A stretch of 64,000 nucleotides of DNA, taken from assembly GCA_964536085.1 (NCBI GenBank), contig CAZHWR010000001.1, positions 1-64,000 of the forward strand, written 5' to 3'. The notes beneath the pieces are model-generated. The model saw nothing but the letters and a program-made list of their open reading frames with translations. It had not been told where the DNA came from and searched no databases. Below are positions 33,647 to 42,234 of this stretch, piece after piece. The position numbers and the translations under genes are program-made. How positions within the stretch are numbered: position 1 is the stretch's first letter; the number at the start of each line of letters is the position of its first letter. This stretch comes from CAZHWR01 sp964536085. GTDB lineage: Bacteria; Bacillota; Clostridia; Oscillospirales; Ruminococcaceae.

Positions 33647-36600
33647 ATGAATTTAAAAAAAGCGCTGAAAGGGGTAATCAGTTTAGTGATAACTGCGGCA
33701 ATCGCGGCTTCAAGCGTTACTCCGCTTGCGTACATAAACGGCAGCGACGTTGAAAACCAGTGGGCATCAACTACCGTTGAATACGGTATAGGCGACCCGT
33801 TTATCATGAAATACAACGGTATGTATTACCTTTACTGCTCTTCACTTGACGGACAGCTTTCGGTAAGAGTGTGGAGCTCAGAGGATATGGTCAACTGGAC
33901 GTTTGAGGGCGACTGTGTTCCGACGAGCGACTCGGTCATAACAGGCGCATATGCGCCGGAGGTCACATACTGGAACGGATATTTCTATATGTATACAGCG
34001 GCTCCCGGCGGCGATCAGCATCGCACATTGGTGTCTGAAAGCCCAACAGGACCGTTTGTGCGCCAGTGTGATACGTTCACTATTTCTGACGATCTTATTG
34101 ACGGCAGCGTTTATATCGACGACGACGAAGCTGCTACCAAGTATTTCCTTCATGCGGGAAACAGTTGCATAGAGTACGGATTTTTAAACAATAATATGCT
34201 TTCTGCAACAGAGGGAAAATTGCAGATTCCGGGCGCAACGATAATCAACCACTGGACGGAAGGACCTTCTATATTTAAGCGTGGCGGAAAGTATTATATG
34301 ACTTATACCGGCAACCATGTATTGGCGGACAACTATATGGTAGAATACGCCATAGGCGACACTCCTACCGATTTTAAGGAACCGACCGAAAACAGAATAC
34401 TTATCAACACGGAAGAGGGAATAACAGGTCTCGGACACAACAGCACGGTAGTCGGTCCTGACCTTGACAGCCGTTATATTGTTTATCATAATCTTGTTTC
34501 CAACACGAACGCACCCGAGCGCCGTTTGAATATCGACCGAATTGTATTTAACGGTGAGAAATTAGAGGTTCAGGGTCCCACATGGTGGGAGACCGACAAT
34601 CCGAAAATGCCCGATTTTTACGACAGAATGGAAAATGCGGACAATTGGGATATGCTGACTTTTTCCGGAACAGCAAATGTTGCAAACGGCGTCATGACGC
34701 TCAGCGGCGGCTCACAGGCGTTGTCGAAGAAAACGACTCCCGAGGATTACACAGCGGAGTTCAATCTTAGAATAAGCGACTGGGGAAATTCAACCGAGGC
34801 GGGCGCGATAGTGTCTTATAAGGACGACGATAATTACGCATACGCTTACATTACTCCTACAACCAACCTGCTTCATTTCAAAACAGTCGTGAACGGCGTT
34901 GAATCGGAAAAGACAGCTAAGCTTCCCACAGAGTATGTATATACAGGCTCAGAGCTTTTGAAAATAACCGTTAAAGCGGAGAACGGAACGTTTGACGTTT
35001 ATTCAGACGACCGTCTGCTCATAACAACCGATGCGAATCTCGGTGCAGGCAAAATCGGATATTTGCAGGCAGACTGCACGCTTAAAGCGGAATACACCGC
35101 GTTCAGCAGTACGGTAAACGGCAACGAGGACGCGCAGAGCACAAAGCCTACAGGAAGCGCGATGGACGCGGTTCATGCTAATGAAGCTTCAAGGGATTTT
35201 AAAATCGGCACACTTTCCACCACCAACACTAATCCCGACGTTTCCGGCAAGGGCGCGACTATCACAAGCAACTATATCAAGGGTATGACCGCAGGCGACA
35301 GCATAACGTTTAACATCAACCCTCAGGAAACCGCGCACTATTCAGCGGAAATTTTGGCGAACGCTACCGAGGGTACAACGGTTTCAATAAGCGTGGACGG
35401 CGTACTTGCCGCAGAAAATATCGGGCTTTCAAGCCTCGGAACATTCGCTACAGACGCTTTTCGTGATTTGGTGATCGATGAATCTGCGTCGAAAATAACT
35501 CTAGCTGTCGAGAAAGGAACAGCGGATGTATATTCGCTCAAGCTCACAAAGCAGGCGGAGGTTTATAGTGACTTACTCACTCAAAAGGACATTGATTTTG
35601 AGTGGCTTGAGGGAACGTGGAGCGAAAACGCTACTACGATTTCCGCAACAAACGGCGGGACATGGTCTTCTGCGCTGTACGGAAGCGAGTATATGGGAGA
35701 TTACATGATTTCTTCCGATATTACGTTTAAAGGCGGCTCGGACGCGGGACTTTTATTCAGAGTTAAATATGCAACTGATTCATCGGATGCGAACATCGGA
35801 ATCGGAGGCTGTAACAGCCCGGATTATCGTTATGGATATTATGCGTATATAAACCAGTCAGGCGTGCATCTCGGAAAGCAGATGTTTAACTGGAAACAGC
35901 TTAAATCCGTATCCAAACCTATTTCTCTCAACAAAGCTTACAATCTTAAAGTATTGGCTTACGGCGCTTATATTTTTGTGTATTTGGATGATGAATTAGT
36001 GATAGAATATGTTGATACAGATCAGCCGATTATGTCCGGACGAGTCGGAATGAGGGTAATGAACGGCACGGCGGATTATCAAAATTATTCTATTAGACAT
36101 GCTTTTGTTTCCGAGACCATTATTAATCAGCCAGCGCTTGCTGAAGGAGCAACCCCGATCAATAAAAACACCTTCACGGTTTATTCGGGTTCGTTGGGTC
36201 ACGGATATGAGATGAAAAACGGAGGTATCGATTTTAATAACGGTCTGGTCGGAAGCACAAAGGCCAGCTTGAACGACGTTGAATTTATCAATGGAACGGT
36301 TTCGTGCGATATCGAGCTTCCGGGAACGGGCGGCTTCAGCGTGGGTCTGTTGGTTCGCGCAGAGCTTAATGACTTTGGCGACTCAAACGATGATATAGAC
36401 GGCATTGGAGTTCAGCTTGAGCGAGGAGCAAGCGGAGGAATTCTAATCAAGGTATATAACTGGAAGGATAAAAAATACACCGGCACGCTGGCGCAGAAGA
36501 CGGTTGCGAATTATTTCACAAACAACCAGGGGCGTACTGCAAATCTGTCGGTTTATGTTAATGACGACAGCTTAGATGTTTATCTCGACAGTGAGAAACA

Positions 36601-37855
36601 GATATCAAATGTGGATATTTCCGATTATCCGGGCTCGCTGGATCGCCGTACCATCGGATTCAGAGGACGTTTTTCGGCACATGTATTCTTGACAAACTAC
36701 ACATATTCCGCGGATGAGATACCGGTAGATTTTTCACAGCTTAGTGCTTCCATAAAAGCCGCACAGTCTCTTGATGCGGACTTATATACTCCTTACAGCA
36801 TGCAGGCGGTCACCGAGGCGCTCGAAAAGGCTCTTATGGTAAGCCCTGACGCCACGCAGGCTGAGGTCAACGAAGTGCAGAATGAATTACAAAGCGCTGT
36901 AGACAGTTTAGTCAAAAAAGGCGATAAGACTGTTCTGAAAGAGACAATCAGTAAAGCGAAGTCGATTGATGCAAGCTTGTATACACAAAACAGTTACAAG
37001 GCTGTGGACGATGCTGTTACGGCAGCACAGGATACTGTGGATAATGAAAATGCCTCGCAAGCAGATGTTGATAAGGCAAACAGCGCTCTTGAAGAAGCAA
37101 TCAATGAATTGCTCAGTAATGAGGCTTTGACGGCGCTAAACGAGCTTATCAGCAGTGCGCAGTTGCTTAATGCAAGCGCTTATACACAGGACAGCTACAA
37201 GAACGTGACAGATGCTGTTACAGCGGCTCAGAACGCTGCGGCTGATGTAAATGCCACACGAAGCACAATTGATAAAGCGTCCGCCGCGCTGACGAATGCG
37301 ATAAACAGTCTTGTTAAGGTTCCCGGTTCGGGAAGCACGGGAACGGTCACTACTACTCCCGCGGTTACAAACGGTACGGCTACAGTAAACGGCAAGACGG
37401 TACTGTATGTAAACGGTAAGCAGGTCACGGGCACGCAGATTGTTACAGTTTCGGGCAAGACATATGCTGTAGTAGGCGGATATGTTAAGACAGGCAAAAA
37501 GCAGGTCGTTAAGATAAAAAGCTTATACTACATCGTAAACGCTAGCGGAGTAGTACAGAAAGGCACAAAGAACAAGCTTATCAAGGTGGGAACAAAATCC
37601 TACGTTGTAAACAAAAACGGAGTAGTTCAGAGAAAAGCAAGCGGAAATAAGCTTGTCAAGGTCGGAGTTAAGTCGTATATAGTTAATACGCTTGGAGTTG
37701 TGCAGAAAGGTACAAAGAACAAGCTTGTCAGGATTGGCAAGAAAGCCTATGTTGTCAACAAAAAGGGCGTAGTACAGAAAAATAAGAAGAAAATCAAGGT
37801 TGGGAAGAAGACTTATAAGACCAATAAAAAAGGCGTTGCAACGCTGAAAAAGTAA
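33647..37855 (+). CDS. Secreted multidomain GH43 glycosidase with FIVAR repeats and lysine-rich wall-binding tail
   Basis: A 1,402-residue exported enzyme; start ATG 33647 behind AAGGAG gives a signal peptide (1-28). The GH43 five-blade propeller (about 43-340) has base Asp50 (GIGDPFIMKYNG), pKa-modulating Asp152 (LIDGSVYIDD) and acid Glu205 (WTEGPSIF), so it should be active, probably on arabinose- or xylose-containing plant polysaccharide. Lectin-like or CBM-like domains follow: about 345-505, a CBM6-like stretch 540-660, 665-830 and 850-1025. Then come three FIVAR-like helical repeats of about 65 residues (1030-1225; ALEEAINELL, ALTNAINSLV) and the five-unit lysine-rich tail also found at 20192. 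It is a single gene with its own promoter and terminator. Confidence 0.87.
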   Translation: MNLKKALKGVISLVITAAIAASSVTPLAYINGSDVENQWASTTVEYGIGDPFIMKYNGMYYLYCSSLDGQLSVRVWSSEDMVNWTFEGDCVPTSDSVITGAYAPEVTYWNGYFYMYTAAPGGDQHRTLVSESPTGPFVRQCDTFTISDDLIDGSVYIDDDEAATKYFLHAGNSCIEYGFLNNNMLSATEGKLQIPGATIINHWTEGPSIFKRGGKYYMTYTGNHVLADNYMVEYAIGDTPTDFKEPTENRILINTEEGITGLGHNSTVVGPDLDSRYIVYHNLVSNTNAPERRLNIDRIVFNGEKLEVQGPTWWETDNPKMPDFYDRMENADNWDMLTFSGTANVANGVMTLSGGSQALSKKTTPEDYTAEFNLRISDWGNSTEAGAIVSYKDDDNYAYAYITPTTNLLHFKTVVNGVESEKTAKLPTEYVYTGSELLKITVKAENGTFDVYSDDRLLITTDANLGAGKIGYLQADCTLKAEYTAFSSTVNGNEDAQSTKPTGSAMDAVHANEASRDFKIGTLSTTNTNPDVSGKGATITSNYIKGMTAGDSITFNINPQETAHYSAEILANATEGTTVSISVDGVLAAENIGLSSLGTFATDAFRDLVIDESASKITLAVEKGTADVYSLKLTKQAEVYSDLLTQKDIDFEWLEGTWSENATTISATNGGTWSSALYGSEYMGDYMISSDITFKGGSDAGLLFRVKYATDSSDANIGIGGCNSPDYRYGYYAYINQSGVHLGKQMFNWKQLKSVSKPISLNKAYNLKVLAYGAYIFVYLDDELVIEYVDTDQPIMSGRVGMRVMNGTADYQNYSIRHAFVSETIINQPALAEGATPINKNTFTVYSGSLGHGYEMKNGGIDFNNGLVGSTKASLNDVEFINGTVSCDIELPGTGGFSVGLLVRAELNDFGDSNDDIDGIGVQLERGASGGILIKVYNWKDKKYTGTLAQKTVANYFTNNQGRTANLSVYVNDDSLDVYLDSEKQISNVDISDYPGSLDRRTIGFRGRFSAHVFLTNYTYSADEIPVDFSQLSASIKAAQSLDADLYTPYSMQAVTEALEKALMVSPDATQAEVNEVQNELQSAVDSLVKKGDKTVLKETISKAKSIDASLYTQNSYKAVDDAVTAAQDTVDNENASQADVDKANSALEEAINELLSNEALTALNELISSAQLLNASAYTQDSYKNVTDAVTAAQNAAADVNATRSTIDKASAALTNAINSLVKVPGSGSTGTVTTTPAVTNGTATVNGKTVLYVNGKQVTGTQIVTVSGKTYAVVGGYVKTGKKQVVKIKSLYYIVNASGVVQKGTKNKLIKVGTKSYVVNKNGVVQRKASGNKLVKVGVKSYIVNTLGVVQKGTKNKLVRIGKKAYVVNKKGVVQKNKKKIKVGKKTYKTNKKGVATLKK

Positions 37856-37872
37856 CGTACAATAAAAGCAAA

Positions 37873-37910
37873 AAACGATTCTCCCGAATAATCGGGAGGA
37901 TCGTTTTTGA
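37873..37910. terminator. Bidirectional terminator
   Basis: A 15-bp stem AAACGATTCTCCCGA with one G-T pair and loop ATAA, with A- and T-runs on the two sides; it serves the GH43 gene (+) and the spoIIP operon (-). Confidence 0.8.
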
Positions 37911-37953
37911 TTAGAAATTTCTTATCTTTTAATTTTCATGAAGCTTTTATTTG

Positions 37954-38280
37954 TCAGCTTTTGTTCAGCTCATCGAATAGCTGTTTTGCGTAATAAACGG
38001 CGGATACTGCCTCGGGAAGCTCGGCACCGTGCGTTTTGATTTCATTTACTGCGAGCGACAGAAGGTCCTGCCAGTCGGCGGTATCCAGTTCGTATGTTTT
38101 GCCTCCGGCGCTTACATATAATGTTCCGCTGTGTCCTGTCTTTTGTACGGTTATTTCAGGTGATTGTCCGCTTATGACCTGCTCGCAGGAGGAGTATATT
38201 TTATATGAGCACAGTGCGCTTAACAGGGACGAGAATGTTATAACAAAGGCGGACAGAAATATTTTTAAACTGCTTTTCAT
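37954..38280 (-). CDS. Small exported or membrane-anchored protein downstream of spoIIP
   Basis: A 108-residue protein with an N-terminal hydrophobic segment (about 6-26) and an external domain (GTLYVSAGGKTYELDTADWQDLLSLAV). I do not recognise the family. It starts 4 nt after the spoIIP stop, so the two are cotranscribed. In Bacillus subtilis the gene after spoIIP is yqxA, also a small membrane protein of about this size; this may be its positional counterpart, but I cannot show homology. A sporulation role is inferred from position only. Confidence 0.6.
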   Translation of the reverse strand: MKSSLKIFLSAFVITFSSLLSALCSYKIYSSCEQVISGQSPEITVQKTGHSGTLYVSAGGKTYELDTADWQDLLSLAVNEIKTHGAELPEAVSAVYYAKQLFDELNKS

Positions 38281-38284
38281 AGAT

Positions 38285-39445
38285 TTATTCCTTTTTATTT
38301 TTTAAGCTCAGCAGCACCTTTGACAGCGATTTGCCGATCAATTCACCTGCGTATGCCGCTTCTTCCAGGCTGTTTGAATCGGAGCCCATCTCGAGCAAAA
38401 TAGAGCCTGTTGTTAAATTCTGGTTGTAAAATCTGTAGTCAAACAGGACAGGGCGCATTAAATTCTTATAGTCCTTTTGCGCCTGAGAGGCAAGCATAGA
38501 TGAGAATTTCAGGTTTTCAAGATAGTTTGGATAGTCCATTGTACCGTCGTCACAGCCGCTTATTATCATTACCTGCGCCGCGTTTTTGCCGTTGATTTTC
38601 GCGACGGGCGCGGTACGGTTTTTGCTGTCGGGTCGGATGGCGTCGCGGTGAACGTCCAAAACAACCTTTATAGTGGGGTATTTTTTCAGGTATTTCTTCA
38701 CGGTTTTTGCGGAACGCTCATAAGAGCCGGTGTAAGCCGGGCTGTCATGTATCGTAAAATCGTGCAGTACGCCTATGCCGCTTTTTTGGAGTTCCGCTTC
38801 GATTTTATCCCCGACGTATACGACGTTTTTAGTCTTATCAGTCGTGCGGGAACTATACGAAGGGTCGAACCAATTTCGGGTGTACGGCTCGTAGCTTTCG
38901 GTTGTGTGAGTGTGCATGATAAGAACCTCGGGGTCGCCGTTTCCGCTTATTACGAATTTCGGTTTTTGATTAGCGGTCTTTTTGACCTTGTTGTATGAAA
39001 GCGAGGTGCAGTTTTTGATTGAAGCGCCGTTTGAAAGCGCGATATATGTCGGCGCGCTTCCAGCGGTCAGGGTTACGCGGTTGATAGTTCCGGCATTTTT
39101 CGGCTTGGAGGAAGTGTCTGCCGAGTAGGTCTCTGAGGACACGGCTTTGGCGGAGCTCGCTTCTGACGCTGTCTCGGAGGAAAAAATTTCATTAAGCTCC
39201 GATTCTACCTGCTCGTTTGCAGAAGTGTAGGACGATTCCGTCGCTGATTCAAACATCGCCGCCGTTCCCTCCGGCATGGAGATTCCCGCCGCAAGCACCG
39301 CCATTTTCTGCGCGGCGGCGGTAAGTCCGGGCATGTTTGTGATAGTGATATACACCAAAAACGGAAACGCCGCGAGACTGCAAAGCATCAATATGATTTT
39401 AGTTAGAAGTCCGCTTGTTTTGCGGCGGGAAAGTCTTGTCCGCAT
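38285..39445 (-). CDS. spoIIP: Stage II sporulation protein P (spore peptidoglycan hydrolase)
   Basis: A 386-residue membrane-anchored amidase/endopeptidase that, with SpoIID, degrades septal peptidoglycan to drive engulfment. Start ATG 39445 follows GGAGGT by 6 nt. A basic N-terminus and one membrane helix (about 15-40) precede a variable Ser/Glu-rich linker and the SpoIIP domain (about 150-385). Metal-binding motifs are MHTHTTESYEPY, VLDVHRDAIR and ILLEMGSDSNS. Gene order gpr-spoIIP matches Bacillus. Confidence 0.96.
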   Translation of the reverse strand: MRTRLSRRKTSGLLTKIILMLCSLAAFPFLVYITITNMPGLTAAAQKMAVLAAGISMPEGTAAMFESATESSYTSANEQVESELNEIFSSETASEASSAKAVSSETYSADTSSKPKNAGTINRVTLTAGSAPTYIALSNGASIKNCTSLSYNKVKKTANQKPKFVISGNGDPEVLIMHTHTTESYEPYTRNWFDPSYSSRTTDKTKNVVYVGDKIEAELQKSGIGVLHDFTIHDSPAYTGSYERSAKTVKKYLKKYPTIKVVLDVHRDAIRPDSKNRTAPVAKINGKNAAQVMIISGCDDGTMDYPNYLENLKFSSMLASQAQKDYKNLMRPVLFDYRFYNQNLTTGSILLEMGSDSNSLEEAAYAGELIGKSLSKVLLSLKNKKE

Positions 39446-39560
39446 AGAATTACCTCCGTTGAAACTGCTGGTTGACAATAAATAATTATGTTAGGGAGGT
39501 ATTATTTATGCTATAGCGTCGGCAGGGCTTTACTGAATGTTCTTCGATTCAAGCGTAGAT

Positions 39561-40418
39561 TTATGCTATTATGGCTTCCAGCGTTTCAAAATCAAGCTCG
39601 GAAAAAAGCGCGCGATTGACGGCAAAGGCGGCAGTTTTCGCGGCCCGTTCGGCGATTACGTCTATTTCCCGCGGAGTTATCATCATGTTTTGCGCCGTCT
39701 TGCCTTCGGAGTCTGTTCCTGTGAGCTCGTTTATAACGCAGTTTAAGTCTACAACTGTCGGTATCCCAATGGCGACCACAGGGACTCCGAGGGTGCTGCG
39801 ACTTATTTCCGCACGGGCGTTTTGAACTCCCGAGCCAGGGACTATACCTGCGTTTGTGAGTTGTAATGTATTGCCGAGGCGAGAAATGCTCGCGGCGGCA
39901 AGCGCGTCTATCACTATTACGGCGGCGGGTCGGATAGAATCGCAAAGGCTTTTGAGCATCTCCGCGGCTTCGATTCCTGTTTGTCCGAGAACGCCGGGAG
40001 ATACCGCGGCGACCGGTCGTATTCTGCCGAGTCCGATACTGTCGGCGAGATTTTCGGGAATGTGCCTCGTCGCAAAAATCATCGACGCTGCAATAGGGCC
40101 GATAGAATCGGGGGTTATATCGGAATTGCCCAGACCCGCCGCTAAAATCGTCCCGCTTTTTGGCAAAAGCCGCGTCAGCTCGTCCGCCGCCGCCTGTGTT
40201 TGAGCTTTGAAATCATCACTTATTGTTTTGAAGTCGCCCATTTCAAGCGTTATATATTCCCCGCACGGCTTGTTAAGCTGTTCCGAGGCGCTTTTATCGG
40301 ACACTGTTACCGCAGTAATCTTAACGCCGTTTTTGGTTCGTTTGTCAACTGTTACGCCGTTAGGGGCAGAAGATGAAATATCAAAGCTTTCAACGGCTAA
40401 GTCTGTTCTTGGATTCAT
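39561..40418 (-). CDS. gpr: Germination protease GPR
   Basis: A 285-residue protease (peptidase family A25) that degrades small acid-soluble spore proteins at germination. Typical segments are PRTDLAVES at the N-terminus, AAGLGNSDITPDSIGP, FATRHIP, AVSPGVLGQTGIE, VIVIDALAA and GVPVVAIGIPTVVD. The protein begins only two residues before RTDLAVE, so nearly all of the roughly 15-residue inhibitory propeptide known from Bacillus is missing; an AAGAAGTGA site 5 nt upstream of the ATG supports this start. The gene is divergent from rpsT and ahead of spoIIP, the order seen in Bacillus. Confidence 0.95.
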   Translation of the reverse strand: MNPRTDLAVESFDISSSAPNGVTVDKRTKNGVKITAVTVSDKSASEQLNKPCGEYITLEMGDFKTISDDFKAQTQAAADELTRLLPKSGTILAAGLGNSDITPDSIGPIAASMIFATRHIPENLADSIGLGRIRPVAAVSPGVLGQTGIEAAEMLKSLCDSIRPAAVIVIDALAAASISRLGNTLQLTNAGIVPGSGVQNARAEISRSTLGVPVVAIGIPTVVDLNCVINELTGTDSEGKTAQNMMITPREIDVIAERAAKTAAFAVNRALFSELDFETLEAIIA

Positions 40419-40453
40419 GAAATCACTTCTTTAAACAAATTATAAATTTCCTA

Positions 40454-40482
40454 TTGATTTTTTTTTCAATGGATGATATTAT
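40454..40482 (+). promoter_or_regulatory. Promoter of rpsT
   Basis: TTGATT (40454-40459), 17 nt, TATTAT (40477-40482); it leaves a 5' leader of about 130 nt in which S20 autoregulation could act. Confidence 0.6.
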
Positions 40483-40619
40483 ATTACTAATGTTGCGTAA
40501 TTGGGCGTGTCTTAGGAATTTCAGAAGATTAACCCGCTTTTGTAATGCCTGTCCTTTTACGAGCTGTTTTAAATATTTTATGTTTAATAACAGGTTTTAT
40601 GTGAAGGAGGTGCCAAAAA

Positions 40620-40874
40620 GTGCCGAATATTAAATCCGCTAAGAAAAGAGTTAAAGTAATCGAAACCAAAACTTTAAGAAATAAGGCAATAAATTCCAAT
40701 CTTAAAACAACTCTTAAAAAAGCCAACGCGGCTATCGAATCGGGCGCTGCCGACAAGGACGCAGTCGTTAAAACCGCGATATCGACTATCGACAAGGCTT
40801 GTTCCAAAGGAATCTTGCACAAAAACACGGCTGCGAGAAAGAAGTCTCAGCTTGTTAAGCGCGCTAACGGATAG
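40620..40874 (+). CDS. rpsT: 30S ribosomal protein S20
   Basis: An 84-residue, lysine-rich, all-helical primary 16S-rRNA-binding protein. It begins PNIKSAKKRVKVIETKTLRNKAINS, the usual form, and ends KNTAARKKSQLVKRANG. The start is GTG, 7 nt after a strong AAGGAGGTG. The rare initiation codon at a well-expressed gene is known for S20 in other bacteria and is linked to feedback control of its translation. Single gene, divergent from gpr. Confidence 0.98.
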   Translation: MPNIKSAKKRVKVIETKTLRNKAINSNLKTTLKKANAAIESGAADKDAVVKTAISTIDKACSKGILHKNTAARKKSQLVKRANG

Positions 40875-40902
40875 TCAATGAACCTATCATTAATCGAAAG
40901 TA

Positions 40903-40944
40903 AGCAGCTCCCGCCTATAACCTCACGGTGTGCTGCTTTTTTTG
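40903..40944 (+). terminator. Terminator of rpsT
   Basis: Stem AGCAGC/GCTGCT, with inner CCG/CGG pairing, followed by seven T residues. Confidence 0.7.
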
Positions 40945-41077
40945 TTGACTTTTTGTGCGGTTTGGAATACAATTAAAAACAGTAATTATATTAGAGGGAA
41001 CAGGCTTAAGCGCCGCGGCGTTTGGGCTTTCCGGATATTAGCAAATAAACCGGCTGTTTGAAAGGAATGATTAAGTA

Positions 41078-41254
41078 ATGAGTTGTAAACGGTCAAATAA
41101 AAAGCCTGCCAATTCAAAGGTTTTTTCGCTTGTTTCCGTGCTTTTGGGCGCGGCGTTTATCGCTACCTCTTTTGCATATGTGATTTGGCATCGCTACAGC
41201 GAACGCATATATAACGAAAAGTGGAAGGATTACGACGACTGCGGTCTTGCTTAA
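41078..41254 (+). CDS. Small single-pass membrane protein (58 residues)
   Basis: A 58-residue frame with AAAGGAA 10 nt before its ATG. The N-terminus is basic (CKRSNKKPANSK), residues about 15-36 form one hydrophobic helix (VFSLVSVLLGAAFIATSFAYVIW), and the tail is HRYSERIYNEKWKDYDDCGLA. The well-ordered basic-helix-acidic layout and the ribosome site make it a likely real gene. I do not know its function. It follows the rpsT terminator by 134 nt. Confidence 0.6.
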   Translation: MSCKRSNKKPANSKVFSLVSVLLGAAFIATSFAYVIWHRYSERIYNEKWKDYDDCGLA

Positions 41255-41351
41255 ATGGTCAAACAGCATATAATGTAAAATAAATTCTTATAATCCGATA
41301 AAAACGCGCGGCAAATTGATACAGCCAGATAAGGAAGTAATTATGTAGGGG

Positions 41352-41389
41352 ATACGGTGCAGTACCGATAAAGGTGCTGCGCCGTATCT
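41352..41389. repeat. Long hairpin next to the recombinase remnant
   Basis: A 16-bp stem GATACGGTGCAGTACC with two G-T pairs to the other arm and a GATAAA loop. It lies just after the recombinase-like stop and is probably its old terminator or the edge of the lost element. Confidence 0.5.
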
Positions 41390-41394
41390 TTCGT

Positions 41395-41517
41395 TATGCT
41401 ACGAACTTGAAATCCTGCGGGTTGTTCCGTATTTCCTCAACCATCGCTTGGATTTCCTTTTCGGTAGGAATGTCGATCATTCCCACCGCCGTAAAATAGA
41501 TGTCTACCTTTAAAAAC
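41395..41517 (-). pseudogene. C-terminal remnant of a serine recombinase (DUF4368-like)
   Basis: About 40 codons are open on the minus strand, ending in TAA: PFLKVDIYFTAVGMIDIPTEK, then EIQAMVEEIRNNPQDFKFVA. This resembles the extreme C-terminus of large serine recombinases of conjugative or mobilisable transposons. It is preceded by an in-frame TGA and the rest of the gene is missing, so I read it as debris of an excised or decayed element. The surrounding 41255-41676 holds no other gene. Confidence 0.55.
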
Positions 41518-41635
41518 GGTCAAGCTTGTGCGCCCGGCTTGTGTAACGGGAGCGGTAATATATACGCTGATTTGTATTCTGCCGCTTGAATATATTATAG
41601 CCTGCTATAACACGGCGTTCGGATATGTAAAATAG

Positions 41636-41676
41636 ACAAAATACGGCTCGGTTGGTTTGACCGCGCCGTATTTTGT
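41636..41676. terminator. Terminator-like hairpin
   Basis: A perfect 12-bp stem ACAAAATACGGC/GCCGTATTTTGT with a 17-nt loop. It ends at the -35 box of the GtrA promoter and insulates that gene. Confidence 0.6.
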
Positions 41677-41704
41677 TTGACATACTCAGCCTGATGGGTA
41701 TAAT
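41677..41704 (+). promoter_or_regulatory. Promoter of the GtrA-family gene
   Basis: TTGACA (41677-41682), 16 nt, TATAAT (41699-41704): consensus hexamers. Confidence 0.75.
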
Positions 41705-41737
41705 GTTATTGTAAAGCAAAAGGGGGAAGACTTTATT

Positions 41738-42160
41738 ATGGACAAGCTGCGCGCGGTGATAAAAAAGCTTTATGCAAATCAAATGGTGCGGTATGTTTTT
41801 TTCGGCGGGCTTACCACGCTTGTTAATTTTGTTTGCTTCAATCTGTTTGTGTATGCTTTCAAATGGGAGCTTAACATATCCAACGCAGTCGCGATAATAC
41901 TGTCGATACTGTTTGCGTATGTTGTAAACGCTAAATGTGTTTTTGATTCACAGGTCAGGGGAATAAAAAACCGCAGCATGGAGATGCTCAAATTCTTCGG
42001 TGCAAGAGGAGTTACCTTTGTGCTGGAGATGATAGCTGTTCCGCTGATAGTGTATTTCGGGAGCGCGGAGTGGATCGCAAAGATAATCGCGAACATAGTG
42101 GTTTTGGTGCTGAATTTTGTTTTCAGCAAGCTGCTTGTATTTACAAAGCCGAAAAAATAA
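41738..42160 (+). CDS. GtrA-family membrane protein
   Basis: A 140-residue protein with four membrane helices. MVRYVFFGGLTTLVNFVCFNLF at the start of helix 1, an ILSILFAYVVNAKCVF segment and NFVFSKLLVF at the end are diagnostic of GtrA. This family is proposed to flip undecaprenyl- or related lipid-linked sugars in cell-surface polysaccharide modification. It has its own promoter and terminator; no glycosyltransferase is adjacent. Confidence 0.92.
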   Translation: MDKLRAVIKKLYANQMVRYVFFGGLTTLVNFVCFNLFVYAFKWELNISNAVAIILSILFAYVVNAKCVFDSQVRGIKNRSMEMLKFFGARGVTFVLEMIAVPLIVYFGSAEWIAKIIANIVVLVLNFVFSKLLVFTKPKK

Positions 42161-42178
42161 TAATTCTCGGAATAACAA

Positions 42179-42216
42179 AAAGCGTCTTAGGAATTGATGC
42201 CCCTAAGACGCTTTTT
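42179..42216. terminator. Bidirectional terminator
   Basis: A 12-bp stem AAGCGTCTTAGG/CCTAAGACGCTT followed by six T residues; A residues on the other side allow termination of the P-type ATPase transcript (-). Confidence 0.8.
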
Positions 42217-42234
42217 TATCGGCATATATAACAC

